A DNA stretch of 64,000 bases, taken from the NCBI RefSeq assembly GCF_003937915.1, contig NZ_RHUM01000007.1, forward strand, positions 62,001-126,000, written 5' to 3'. Below are positions 28,752 through 37,186 of the stretch, piece by piece. Under the pieces are notes generated by a model. The model saw only the letters and a list, made by a program, of their open reading frames with translations. It did not search any database and was not told the DNA's origin. This DNA is from Erwinia sp. 198 (lineage in GTDB: Bacteria > Pseudomonadota > Gammaproteobacteria > Enterobacterales > Enterobacteriaceae). The first letter of the stretch is position 1; the number at the start of each line of letters is the position of its first letter. The position numbers were made by a program, and so were the translations under genes.

Positions 28752-29432
28752 TCAGGCAGCGGCGATCTGCTGAGAAAAGTTAGCTTCCATCCGCGCCCAG
28801 GCGTCGTTTATATCTTCTGCCAGACTGAACAGTCCGGAAGTACCGACGATAAACACCTCGACGCCGGAAGCCGCAATTTGCCCGAAGGTGGCCGCATTGC
28901 AGGAGCCGTCGATTTCCGTGAGGTAGCGCCAGCCATGCTGTTCGCGCAGCCGGATCAGCTGGCGAATTTTATCCAGCGTTTGCGGAATAAATTGCTGTCC
29001 GGCAAAGCCCGGATCCACTGACATTACCGTGACTTTATCCAGCAGATGCGCATATTCCATAATGGCCGTCGCGGGCGTAGCCGGATTAAGCACCACGCCG
29101 CAGCGTTTGCCCGCCTCTTTGATCTGCATCAGCAGGCGGAATATTTTGTTATGCGCCGTTTCGGGATGAAAACTGATAACGTCCGCGCCCGCCTCCAGGC
29201 ACATTGGAATAATATCTTCCGGATGATTAACCATCAGATGCACATCAATCGGCACATCGGTTATCTTGCGCAGGTTCTCGATAAAGAACGGCGACAGCGT
29301 AATATTTTTTACGTAGCTGCCGTCCATAATATCGACATGATAAAAAGCGGCTTTATCATTCATCGCCTCTATTTGTTCACGGAATCGGGTTAAATCCATA
29401 CACATTAAAGAAGGTGAAAATTTCGCGTTCAT
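28752..29432 (-). CDS. D-allulose-6-phosphate 3-epimerase-like protein (ribulose-phosphate 3-epimerase family)
   Basis: This 226-residue TIM-barrel enzyme is closest in pattern to E. coli AlsE, which converts D-allulose-6-phosphate to fructose-6-phosphate, rather than to Rpe. Motifs: SPSLMCMDLTRFREQIE, the metal ligands in FYHVDIMDGSYVKN and DVHLMVN, VMSVDPGFAGQQFIP, and the phosphate-binding loop in EIDGSCN and VGTSGLFS. ATG 29432 is chosen by homology and a GGGAG-like ribosome-binding site; the frame runs further upstream into the IIC gene. It is the last gene of a PTS operon, so its substrate should be a phosphosugar made by that PTS. Confidence 0.85.
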   Translation of the reverse strand: MNAKFSPSLMCMDLTRFREQIEAMNDKAAFYHVDIMDGSYVKNITLSPFFIENLRKITDVPIDVHLMVNHPEDIIPMCLEAGADVISFHPETAHNKIFRLLMQIKEAGKRCGVVLNPATPATAIMEYAHLLDKVTVMSVDPGFAGQQFIPQTLDKIRQLIRLREQHGWRYLTEIDGSCNAATFGQIAASGVEVFIVGTSGLFSLAEDINDAWARMEANFSQQIAAA

Positions 29433-29455
29433 GGGAGCTGTCCTGTTATGCGGCC

Positions 29456-30718
29456 TTAGTGGAACAGAGCGATAAGCTTGCCGAGGATAATGCCGATTAC
29501 GCCGAAATCCGCATCGCCAAAAGTGGTGGAAGCGAAGCCAAGCTCGCCCATCAGCGGCAGCAGAATGGCCGGCAGGAAAGAGATCAGCAGGCCCTGGACG
29601 AAAGCGCCGATCATCGCACCACGGCGGCCGCCGGTAATGTTGCCATAGACGCCGGCCGTCGCGCCGCAGAAGAAATGCGGCACCAGGCCCGGTACAATCA
29701 CGCTGAGGCCGAACAGCGGGCAGAGGAACATGCTGATCAAACCGGCGGCGAAACTGCAAAGAAATCCGATAATTACCGCGTTGGGCGCGAAGGGGAACAC
29801 CGTCGGGCAGTCCAGCGCCGGTTTAGCGTCCTTCACCAGCTTGTCGGCTATGCCTTTAAAAGCCGGAACGATTTCGGCTATGACCATCCGCACGCCAGCC
29901 AGAATGATATAAACGCCTGCGGCAAACGTAATGGACTGGATAACGGCAAAAACCAGGAAGTTCTGACCGCCGCTGACCTGGCTTTCGGTAAAGGTTTTGC
30001 CGGCCACCAGCACCAGCGCCACAAACAGGATCATCATGGTAAGCGAAATCGCTACCGATGAGTCGCGCAGGAAATTCAGCGTCTTCGGCACCTTCAGCTC
30101 TTCAGTGGAAGGACTGCCTTTGCCCACAACCCTGCCGACCAGCGCGGCCAGCAGGTAGCCGGTCGAGCCAAAGTGGCCCAGCGCCAAATCATCGGAACGC
30201 GTAATCTTGCGGGTAAAGGGCTGCAGGATCGCCGGACTGATCACCATCATTGCGCCCAAAATTAGCGAGCCGGTCGCCACCAGCCAGAAACCACTGAAGC
30301 CGCCGACCGACAGGATCACCGCCAGCATCGCAGACATATAAAGCGTATGGTGGCCGGTCAAAAAGATATACTTCAGCGGCGTAATGCGTGCCAGCAGAAT
30401 ATTAATCAGCATCCCAAACACCATAATCATCGCCGTGGCCGTGCCGTAGTTTTTCTGCGCCAGCGCGGCCATCGCATCGGTGTTGGGCACCACGCCCTGA
30501 ATATTAAAAGAGTGCTCAAACAGCTGGCTGAATATCGTCAGCGTTGTCGCGATCAGATTAGCGCCGGCAATAAGGATCAAAAAGCCCATAATGGTTTTCA
30601 GCGTGCCGGAAATGACTTCTGAAAAAACTTTCTTTTGCAGCAATAAGCCGATCAGTGAAAAAAGGCCGACCAAAATCGCTGGCGTTCCAAGAACGTCCTT
30701 AATAATAAACTGAAGCAT
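29456..30718 (-). CDS. PTS ascorbate-type (UlaA family) permease subunit IIC
   Basis: This 420-residue inner-membrane protein resembles UlaA/SgaT, the IIC transporter of the ascorbate PTS family. It begins MLQFIIKDVLGTPAILVGLFSLIGLLLQKK as UlaA-type proteins do, and about 10-11 hydrophobic segments are visible. The conserved PHFFCGATAGVYGN region and the loop ending GRRGAMIGAF are family signatures. The subunit carries the sugar across and presents it for phosphorylation by IIB. The real substrate need not be ascorbate; the neighbouring epimerase suggests a ketose. It lies between IIB (32 bp) and the epimerase (23 bp). Confidence 0.85.
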   Translation of the reverse strand: MLQFIIKDVLGTPAILVGLFSLIGLLLQKKVFSEVISGTLKTIMGFLILIAGANLIATTLTIFSQLFEHSFNIQGVVPNTDAMAALAQKNYGTATAMIMVFGMLINILLARITPLKYIFLTGHHTLYMSAMLAVILSVGGFSGFWLVATGSLILGAMMVISPAILQPFTRKITRSDDLALGHFGSTGYLLAALVGRVVGKGSPSTEELKVPKTLNFLRDSSVAISLTMMILFVALVLVAGKTFTESQVSGGQNFLVFAVIQSITFAAGVYIILAGVRMVIAEIVPAFKGIADKLVKDAKPALDCPTVFPFAPNAVIIGFLCSFAAGLISMFLCPLFGLSVIVPGLVPHFFCGATAGVYGNITGGRRGAMIGAFVQGLLISFLPAILLPLMGELGFASTTFGDADFGVIGIILGKLIALFH

Positions 30719-30750
30719 AAACGACTCCGTGCGTTTGAGTAGCCGCGTGT

Positions 30751-31017
30751 TTATAAGTGCCCGGCCAGGATCTCTTTAATTCTGGCGTTATCGAGCAGGT
30801 TGCTGAGGCCGAATACCTGCGCCTCATGATCGGCAAGCCGATCGGCGATATCCTGAGCGCTCAAAATTAAATCTGCCGGTTCCGAGCGCGCGGTTGTTAA
30901 ATCCGTATGGCTGACCTCCGCCGTCTTTCCCAACTCCGCCAGAATTTTTTTTACGTTCATTTCGACAATAAAGCTGCTGCCCAGGCCATTGCCACACACA
31001 ATCAGCACTTTTTTCAT
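30751..31017 (-). CDS. PTS lactose/ascorbate-type subunit IIB
   Basis: This small cytoplasmic IIB protein (88 residues) has the phosphorylated cysteine Cys8 in VLIVCGNGLGSS, the P-loop-like motif of the UlaB/galactitol IIB group. It receives phosphate from IIA and passes it to the incoming sugar. The start overlaps the IIA stop by four bases (ATGA), implying translational coupling. Confidence 0.88.
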   Translation of the reverse strand: MKKVLIVCGNGLGSSFIVEMNVKKILAELGKTAEVSHTDLTTARSEPADLILSAQDIADRLADHEAQVFGLSNLLDNARIKEILAGHL

Positions 31018-31475
31018 GAGGTTTTCTCCAGAGAGGGATCGCTGACGGCGGCCGCAAGGGCCGGCAGCGTGGTTGCCGACAGCAGCTGCTGTAGACGGAA
31101 GTCGTCGCTGAACAAATCGGCCAGTTCGCCGATCATTCTGATGTGCTCTTCGCCGGAGACGGCGCTCAGCAGGATCACCACGTATACGGGATCGTTTTCG
31201 GCACTGTCGAAGCTGACTCCCTGATTAATACGCAGCAGAGAAAGCCCGTTTTTCAGCACGCCTTCTTCAGGGCGCGCATGCGGCATGGCGAGGCCGGGCG
31301 CCAGCACGTAGTAAGGGCCAAGCTGAGCATGGGAACGGAAAATTGCCTCCAGATAGTCCGGCGTGATGGCCTGCTGCGCCAGCAGCGGCGCGGCAGCCTG
31401 GCGGATCGCTTCCTGCCAGTGGCCGACGCTTTCGGTCAGCTGAATATTTTCAGGTTGAAGCCAGTTCGACAGCAT
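31014..31475 (-). CDS. PTS ascorbate-type subunit IIA
   Basis: This is a 153-residue IIA protein of the mannitol/fructose-ascorbate type, similar to UlaC. The phosphorylated histidine is His66 in APGLAMPHARPEEG. The start at 31475 (MLSNWLQPEN) matches the family length; ten more upstream codons are open but lack homology. It takes phosphate from HPr. It is the first gene of the operon IIA-IIB-IIC-epimerase, and twin palindromic operators lie 76-121 bp upstream, between it and a divergent LacI-type regulator. Confidence 0.86.
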   Translation of the reverse strand: MLSNWLQPENIQLTESVGHWQEAIRQAAAPLLAQQAITPDYLEAIFRSHAQLGPYYVLAPGLAMPHARPEEGVLKNGLSLLRINQGVSFDSAENDPVYVVILLSAVSGEEHIRMIGELADLFSDDFRLQQLLSATTLPALAAAVSDPSLEKTS

Positions 31476-31550
31476 GTTCGCTCTCCGGTAAGGGTTTGCC
31501 TGCACTTTAGGCGGTTTTCTGTACGCTTTTCCGTGATTGTTGTCGCAAAA

Positions 31551-31562
31551 GTTAGCGCTAAC
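31551..31562. promoter_or_regulatory. LacI-type operator 1 of the PTS operon
   Basis: GTTAGCGCTAAC is a perfect 12-bp palindrome with the central CG typical of LacI/GalR-family sites. It lies between the PTS operon and the divergent LacI-type gene. Confidence 0.78.
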
Positions 31563-31582
31563 ATCGGCAATGTTAAAATATG

Positions 31583-31596
31583 TGTTATCGCTAACA
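31583..31596. promoter_or_regulatory. LacI-type operator 2 of the PTS operon
   Basis: TGTTATCGCTAACA is a near-palindrome sharing the GCTAAC half-site with operator 1. The two centres are 33 bp apart, about three helical turns, which would allow cooperative binding on one face of the DNA. Confidence 0.72.
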
Positions 31597-31788
31597 TTTT
31601 TGCTGCTCGCGCAGTATGACTAACGGCGCCTTATGCCGCCTGGCCCAAAGGGAAACAGGGATGAGCGCCGCCTCAAACCTTTCTGCGCCGCCTCGCATAA
31701 CAAGGTGAAGGATCGCTTTTAACGTGGCGCGACCGGGCTTTTGGTTTTAAGCTGCGTCCAGTTGAAACAGCTGGCTGCAGGAGAATGC

Positions 31789-32814
31789 ATGGCAGAAAAA
31801 CGGCGGCGCAGTACCGGGAAAAGTACGCTGGCCGATGTCGCCCGTCTGGTTGGCGTCAGTACGATGACCGCATCACGCGCGCTGCGGATGCCGGAAAAAG
31901 TCTCTTCCGATATTCGTGAAAGGATCGAGGCGGCGATAGCTGAACTGGGCTACGTACCTAACGTACAGGCGCGCAATCTGGCGTCGGCTTCCTCAAAGCT
32001 AATCACGATGGTGGTGCCTTCTTTCGTTACGCCAGGCTGCGCGGCGGTGTCGGAAGCGTTACAGGCGATACTGAGGCCTGAGGGATACAATCTGATGCTG
32101 GCAGAGGCCAACCATTCTACGGCGGGCGAGAACGAGCCGATCGAAATGCTGCTCTCTTACAATCCCGCGGCAATGGTGCATTTTAACTTTGATAACGTGG
32201 CGGCGGCGCACCGACTGCTGGGCAACTCCGGCCTGCCGGTGATCGATATTGGCGGCGTGCATCATGATTCGGCAGGCATCAGCGTGGGCGTCGACTATGC
32301 CAAAGCGGTACGGCTGCTGGTACAGGCGCTGGTGGAGAAAGGGTTTCGTCATCCCGGGCTGCTCTGCACGCAAACCAGCAACACGCTGTTCAGCCAGCTG
32401 CTGAACGGCTGGCACAGCGGGATGCTGGCGCATAATCTGTCGCCGCATCGCGTCGTAACGTCGCCTTTACCGCCCGGCTTTGCCGCTGGCCACGCGCTGC
32501 TGGCGGATATTCAGCTCACCTGGCCCGAAATCGACGTGCTGATCTGCACGACGGAAGAGGTAGCCTGTGGCGCGATGATGGCCTGTCACGCGGCGGGGGT
32601 TGCGGTGCCCAGCCAGCTGGCGATAGCCAGTATCGGTGGCGGGCAGCTTTCCGCCGTCTGCTCGCCGCCGCTAACCACGGTTACGCTGCCCTACGGAGAA
32701 ATGGGCAGGCTGGCCGGTAAGCGGCTGTTGGCTGCGCTACAGGGAGAAGATCCGCCGGTCTGGAACGAGCTGCCGGTAACGCTACAGCTTCGTGCCAGCA
32801 CGGAGAAAATATAA
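31789..32814 (+). CDS. LacI/GntR-type repressor of the PTS operon
   Basis: This 341-residue LacI-family regulator begins MAEKRRRSTGKSTLADVARLVGVSTMTASRAL, with the HTH at about 12-35 and the hinge NVQARNLASASS. The effector domain contains ITMVVPSFVTPGCAAVSEAL and ends with a family-typical PPLTTVTLPYGEMG. It resembles GntR-group members (gluconate repressor), but the ligand cannot be named. A GGAGAA ribosome-binding site precedes ATG 31789. It is divergent from the PTS operon and shares with it a 313-bp region holding two palindromic operators, so it probably controls that operon and perhaps itself. Confidence 0.85.
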   Translation: MAEKRRRSTGKSTLADVARLVGVSTMTASRALRMPEKVSSDIRERIEAAIAELGYVPNVQARNLASASSKLITMVVPSFVTPGCAAVSEALQAILRPEGYNLMLAEANHSTAGENEPIEMLLSYNPAAMVHFNFDNVAAAHRLLGNSGLPVIDIGGVHHDSAGISVGVDYAKAVRLLVQALVEKGFRHPGLLCTQTSNTLFSQLLNGWHSGMLAHNLSPHRVVTSPLPPGFAAGHALLADIQLTWPEIDVLICTTEEVACGAMMACHAAGVAVPSQLAIASIGGGQLSAVCSPPLTTVTLPYGEMGRLAGKRLLAALQGEDPPVWNELPVTLQLRASTEKI

Positions 32815-32868
32815 ATCCTGGCTTGTTCTGCGGGGGAAAAGCGAAATGAACATTTTGCCTGCCTGAAA

Positions 32869-33291
32869 TCAGGTAAAAATGCCGTGGGCGAGGCTGAAGA
32901 ATAACAGCGCCAACAATAGCCCGCCTGCCATCAGCAACGCAAACTGGAAAGCGACTACGCTTATCCCGGGGAGTATCGCCGCGCCTGCGGCGTATCGGTT
33001 TTCGCTGAGTACGCCGCCAATAACGCCACAGATGATAGCGGCGGCAGACAGTACGGCGATAACCATATTGATTATTCTGTCGATATCCCAATGCCGTGCC
33101 GCAGGTATCAGCTCTTTTCCCTGTAGCGCGGCGAAGGTTGCCTGTTTAATCGCCACGGCCTTGATAGCAAGCATACCTTCCAGCGTAGCCCGGGGAGAAA
33201 ACGGCCCGGCCATAAAGCTAACCCATACAAGCAGTAGCGCTGCAGAGCCGCAAAAGATACCCGTCCAGCTTAAATAGTCCTTTCTTTTCAC
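32869..33291 (-). CDS. Small inner-membrane protein of unknown function
   Basis: This 140-residue hydrophobic protein has four likely membrane helices: about 9-28 (WTGIFCGSAALLLVWVSF), 73-95 (IINMVIAVLSAAAIICGVI), 100-122 and 118-138 (LLMAGGLLLALLFFSLA), with a polar loop around residues 48-70 (KQATFAALQGKELIPAARHW). The plan resembles small enterobacterial membrane proteins of the YidI type, but I cannot confirm a family. Codon usage is like its neighbours. It is transcribed towards the LacI gene, with an AGGAG-like site before the ATG, and stands alone before sodA. Confidence 0.6.
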   Translation of the reverse strand: MKRKDYLSWTGIFCGSAALLLVWVSFMAGPFSPRATLEGMLAIKAVAIKQATFAALQGKELIPAARHWDIDRIINMVIAVLSAAAIICGVIGGVLSENRYAAGAAILPGISVVAFQFALLMAGGLLLALLFFSLAHGIFT

Positions 33292-33571
33292 TCCTGTGCT
33301 TCTCCTTTTTGTTCAGGTACTTTCTTTTATTGCCGTGGCCTTAGGGCCGATGCGGCTCTGTTTTGCCAGGCGTGAACGGCTTAGACCATTTTACTCTGTA
33401 GACCCTCAATAAGGTTCTACGCCTTTCATCGGCATGCTGTCTATAATAACCTTATAAAGACCGGGGCATTGATAACCCTTTTCCAGATCATTAATTTAAC
33501 TATAATGATCCGACTGCTTACGCGGCACTCCATCGGGACGTGCTGCCAAAAAACCAATGGAGATGATGAAC

Positions 33572-34189
33572 ATGAGTTATTCACTGCCATCCCTGCCTTA
33601 CGCATACGACGCACTGGAACCGCATTTCGACAAGCAGACGATGGAGATCCATCATACTAAACATCACCAGACTTACGTGAACAACGCGAACGCCGCGTTG
33701 GAAGGCACTGAGTTCGCTGACCTGCCGGTAGAAGAGCTGATCACCAAACTGGATCAGGTGCCTGCCGATAAGAAAACCGTACTGCGCAACAACGCGGGCG
33801 GCCACGCTAACCACAGCTTTTTCTGGAAAGGCCTGAAAACCGGCACCACGCTGGGCGGCGAGCTGAAAGCGGCTATCGAAAAAGATTTCGGTAGCGTGGA
33901 AGCTTTCAAAGAGGCGTTTGAAAAAGCGGCCGCTACCCGTTTCGGCTCCGGCTGGGCGTGGCTGGTTAAGAAAGATGGCAAGCTGGCCGTGGTATCTACC
34001 GCTAACCAGGACAACCCGCTGATGGGCGAAGCGATCGCTGGCGCTTCCGGTACCCCAATCGTGGGCCTGGACGTATGGGAACACGCTTACTACCTGAAAT
34101 ACCAGAACAAACGCCCTGACTACATCAAAGCGTTTTGGGATGTGGTTAACTGGGACGTGGCGGCAGAGAATTTCGCTGCGGCTAAATAA
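33572..34189 (+). CDS. sodA: Manganese superoxide dismutase
   Basis: SodA converts superoxide to oxygen and hydrogen peroxide in the cytoplasm. The 205-residue protein begins [20 protein letters not shown], as in E. coli SodA (206 aa). Mn ligands are visible: His27 in [11 protein letters not shown], His in HANHSFFW, Asp and His in [11 protein letters not shown]. The [14 protein letters not shown] block and Gln in STANQDNP support Mn rather than Fe type. ATG 33572 is selected by homology; upstream in-frame ATG codons at 33557 and later would add five residues. The 280-bp upstream region is likely to hold Fur and SoxS control as in E. coli, but I could not define the sites. Confidence 0.97.
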   Translation: MSYSLPSLPYAYDALEPHFDKQTMEIHHTKHHQTYVNNANAALEGTEFADLPVEELITKLDQVPADKKTVLRNNAGGHANHSFFWKGLKTGTTLGGELKAAIEKDFGSVEAFKEAFEKAAATRFGSGWAWLVKKDGKLAVVSTANQDNPLMGEAIAGASGTPIVGLDVWEHAYYLKYQNKRPDYIKAFWDVVNWDVAAENFAAAK

Positions 34190-34211
34190 GCTCCGTTCCG
34201 AACGGAAACGA

Positions 34212-34236
34212 CAGGCGTTTGTCGACTAAACGCCTG
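34212..34236 (+). other. Perfect hairpin after sodA
   Basis: CAGGCGTTT pairs with AAACGCCTG around the loop GTCGACT. It stands 20 bp after the sodA stop and just ahead of a second hairpin with a T-run; the pair may protect and terminate the transcript. Confidence 0.7.
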
Positions 34237-34238
34237 AT

Positions 34239-34277
34239 AAATACCCTGCTGGCGCCAGCTTAGCGGGGTATTTTTTT
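34239..34277 (+). terminator. Terminator of sodA
   Basis: AATACCC-TGC pairs with GC-GGGGTATT around a loop containing GGCGCC, followed by seven T. Confidence 0.82.
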
Positions 34278-34671
34278 GCCGAAAACAAATTAACGCTTTG
34301 AAATCCTGGCGGCGATTGTGATGCGGTGATTATTTCGCCACGGAGACGTGCTTGTTATAGCGCCAACAACAGCCTGTTGTGAAGGCCGCGAACCGAAGCA
34401 GCGCCAGAAAAGCGCTGTTATAACGGTTTTTTGTTTCACCTTTTGCTTTTCTGCGCTTTTCCTCGCCGTCCTGACCGAGCAAAACCCTGTTTAATCTTCC
34501 GATTACCTCTGTTCATGCTGCGTAACAGGATGTCGCTGGTTTTAACCGCTTAAATGTCTGGGCGTCTGGATGGCTAATAACATTTCGTGTTAGCTTATCT
34601 CCTTTCGTTCGTTGCCTGCCGTGATAATCCATTAAAAAATAAGGCAGCTTACCCCTCAGAGAGCGCTCGTT
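34278..34671. other. Non-coding interval upstream of the sugar ABC operon
   Basis: About 390 bases without a supported gene. It contains a foldable segment (34355-34423) ending in six T (34427-34432), described under findings as a possible small RNA or terminator. The 3' end holds the promoter of the ABC operon; no clear operator was found. Confidence 0.5.
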
Positions 34672-36177
34672 ATGACCGCAGTAAACCATCTTGAAATGCG
34701 GCAGATCGCCATCGATTTTGGCGGCTTTGCCGCGCTGACCGACGTCGATTTTCGCCTTGACGGCCACAGTGTGCATGCGCTGACCGGAGCTAACGGCGCA
34801 GGTAAATCAACGCTGATGGCCGTGCTGTCGGGTGCCCATGAGCATTACAGCGGCGACATCCTGCTGGATGGCGAGCCGGTATCGATTCGTTCTCCGCGTG
34901 ACGCAAAGAAGCTGGGCATTCATCTGGTGCAGCAGGAAGTTGACGTAGCGCTGGTTTCCACGCTCAGCGTGGCGGAAAATATCATGCTGGATCGCCTTGC
35001 CGAAGGCGGACAAATTTATCGCTGGCGTGCTATCCGTCGCCAGGCTCGCGCACTGCTGGCGCAGCTGGAGGTGGATATTGACGTCAATCGCCGCGTCGAT
35101 CGCTGCACCCTGGCGGAGAAGCAGCAAATCCTGCTGGCCCGCGCGCTCTCCCATCACTGCCGCTTTTTGATCCTGGATGAACCCACCGCGCCGCTGGATC
35201 GGCATGAAAGCGAACGCCTGTTTGCGGTGGTTCGCCGCCTGCAAAAAAGCGGTATCGGCGTGGTGTTTATCTCTCACCGTATCCACGAACTGCGCGCGAT
35301 TTGCGATCGGCTTACGGTGCTGCGCGACGGCCGCCTGATTGAAACCCTGCCGATAAGCGCGCTGAGCGGCGAGCAAATCGTGGAAAAAATGCTGGGCCAC
35401 CAGCTGGCGGATATCTATCCGCCGCGTCGTCCGGCCAGCAACGGCGCAGCGCTGCTGCATGTCGAGGCGCTGCACGACGATGCGCTGCTGCACAATATCT
35501 CTTTGACGCTACGCAAGGGAGAGATCCTGGGTATCGCTGGCCTGGCGGGCGCGGGAAAAACGGAGCTGTGCAAGGCACTGTTCGGCGCCAGCAAAAGCCG
35601 CATTGGGCGGGGCGAGCTGCATGGCAAACCGTGGCGGCCCACTTCGCCTTCCGCTGCCGTAGCGAACGGCATGGCGCTGATACCGGAGGAGCGCCGCAAA
35701 GAGGGCATTTTTATCGACGAGTCGGTGGCGATGAACCTCAGTATCAGCGCGGACACCAGCTTTTCCCGCTGGGGGCTTTTTGGCCACCGGCAGGCCTGGC
35801 GCTGGGCCGAAGAAATTATTCACCAGCTGGGCGTGCGCACCCCCGGTCCGGAACAATCCCTGCGCCGTCTTTCCGGCGGCAATCAGCAGAAAGTGGCTAT
35901 CGGCAAATGGCTGCGCAACGACGCTGACGTGCTGATTTTTGATGAGCCAACCAAGGGCGTTGATATCAAGGCCAAAACCGATCTCTTCACGCTAATTGAT
36001 GCGCTGGCCCGTCAGGGGAAAGGAATTATTTACGCCTCGGGCGAGTTTGCCGAACTGGTAGGGCTATGCGACCGCATCTGCGTACTGTGGGACGGCAAAA
36101 TCGTGGCGGAGATGGATGCGCGTCAGGCCGATGAAGAAACGCTTTTACTTTATTCCACCGGAGGAACCCCTGCGTGA
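34672..36177 (+). CDS. Sugar ABC transporter, tandem ATP-binding protein (RbsA family)
   Basis: This 501-residue cytoplasmic ATPase has two nucleotide-binding domains, as in RbsA, XylG, AraG and MglA. The first has Walker A GANGAGKST (about 39-47), a Q-loop in HLVQQEV, and Walker B RFLILDEPTAP. The second has GLAGAGKTE as its Walker A, LSGGNQQKV as signature and LIFDEPTKGVD as Walker B. The first signature, CTLAEKQQILLARAL, departs from LSxGxxQ, as is common in the N-terminal half of this family. It forms an importer with the permease and binding protein downstream; substrate unknown. The last four bases overlap the GTG start of the permease. Confidence 0.88.
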   Translation: MTAVNHLEMRQIAIDFGGFAALTDVDFRLDGHSVHALTGANGAGKSTLMAVLSGAHEHYSGDILLDGEPVSIRSPRDAKKLGIHLVQQEVDVALVSTLSVAENIMLDRLAEGGQIYRWRAIRRQARALLAQLEVDIDVNRRVDRCTLAEKQQILLARALSHHCRFLILDEPTAPLDRHESERLFAVVRRLQKSGIGVVFISHRIHELRAICDRLTVLRDGRLIETLPISALSGEQIVEKMLGHQLADIYPPRRPASNGAALLHVEALHDDALLHNISLTLRKGEILGIAGLAGAGKTELCKALFGASKSRIGRGELHGKPWRPTSPSAAVANGMALIPEERRKEGIFIDESVAMNLSISADTSFSRWGLFGHRQAWRWAEEIIHQLGVRTPGPEQSLRRLSGGNQQKVAIGKWLRNDADVLIFDEPTKGVDIKAKTDLFTLIDALARQGKGIIYASGEFAELVGLCDRICVLWDGKIVAEMDARQADEETLLLYSTGGTPA

Positions 36178-37178
36178 GCAGCAAAGAACTTTCCCTGAAA
36201 GCGACGCCTGCGCTGCGTCACCAGCTGTTTGAATTCCTCTATAAATGGGGAATGTTGTTAACGGTGGCGGCGCTGATCGCCGCTTTCGGCCTGGCCTCGG
36301 ACAGCTTTCTGGAGCCTGCCAATATCATCAATATTCTGCGCGCTATCGCCATTGTGACGGTGATTGCCGTGGGCGTCTCAATCTCGCTGACTATCGGCGG
36401 CTTCGATCTCTCCGTTGGCTCTACTGCATCGTTGGCAAACTCGCTGGTTATTTCGCTGTTTGTCTGGTACGGCTTTGGCCCGACGGCCGCGATAACGCTG
36501 ACGCTGCTGCTCTGCACGCTGGTCGGGCTGTTTAACGCCTTTCTGATCGTGGTGCTGAAAATTCCCGATATGCTGGCTACGCTGGCGAGCCTGTTTATTG
36601 TGCAGGGTGTGGCGATGACCTGGAGCTTTGGCGGCTCCGTCACGGAGAATATGGTGATGCCGAGCGGCGAGATGGCCGAAGGGATCGTCCCGCCGGAGTT
36701 TTCGCTACTGGGGCAGGTACCAACCATCGTTATCATCATGCTGGTGGTCACCGTGGTGGCGCAGCTTGGCCTGTCGCTGACAAAGCATGGCCGCCGCATG
36801 TATGCCATCGGCGGCAACCCGGAAGCAGCGCGGCTTTCCGGCATCTGCACGAATCGCTATCGCGTACTGGCTTACGTGCTCGCCTCGCTGCTGGCGGGAC
36901 TGGGCGGAATTCTGCTGGCTTCGCGCATTGGTTCGTCGCAGGTGAATGCTGGCGGCGGCTATCTGATGGATGCCGTTGCGGCAGCGTGGATCGGCCTGTC
37001 GCTGGCCGGCTCCGGCAAACCGAATGCGCTGGGCACGCTGCTGGGCGCGGTGATCCTCGGCGTGCTGCAAAATGGTCTGGTCATGCTTTCCGTGCCTTAT
37101 TACGCCATGGATATTATCAAAGGTCTGGTGCTGGCGGCCGCGCTGGCAATCACTTACATTCAGCGCCGCCAGGCGTAA
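36174..37178 (+). CDS. Sugar ABC transporter permease (RbsC family)
   Basis: This 334-residue inner-membrane permease has eight to ten hydrophobic helices and the family signatures GVSISLTIGGFDLSVGS (about 64-80) and MYAIGGNPEAARLSGI near residue 205, the latter contacting the ATPase. It starts with GTG inside the overlap GTGA with the upstream stop, with GGAGGA as ribosome-binding site eight bases before. The family covers ribose, xylose, galactose and related sugars. No sugar enzyme lies next to it, so the substrate remains open. Confidence 0.88.
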   Translation: MSSKELSLKATPALRHQLFEFLYKWGMLLTVAALIAAFGLASDSFLEPANIINILRAIAIVTVIAVGVSISLTIGGFDLSVGSTASLANSLVISLFVWYGFGPTAAITLTLLLCTLVGLFNAFLIVVLKIPDMLATLASLFIVQGVAMTWSFGGSVTENMVMPSGEMAEGIVPPEFSLLGQVPTIVIIMLVVTVVAQLGLSLTKHGRRMYAIGGNPEAARLSGICTNRYRVLAYVLASLLAGLGGILLASRIGSSQVNAGGGYLMDAVAAAWIGLSLAGSGKPNALGTLLGAVILGVLQNGLVMLSVPYYAMDIIKGLVLAAALAITYIQRRQA

Positions 37179-37186
37179 GGATAACG

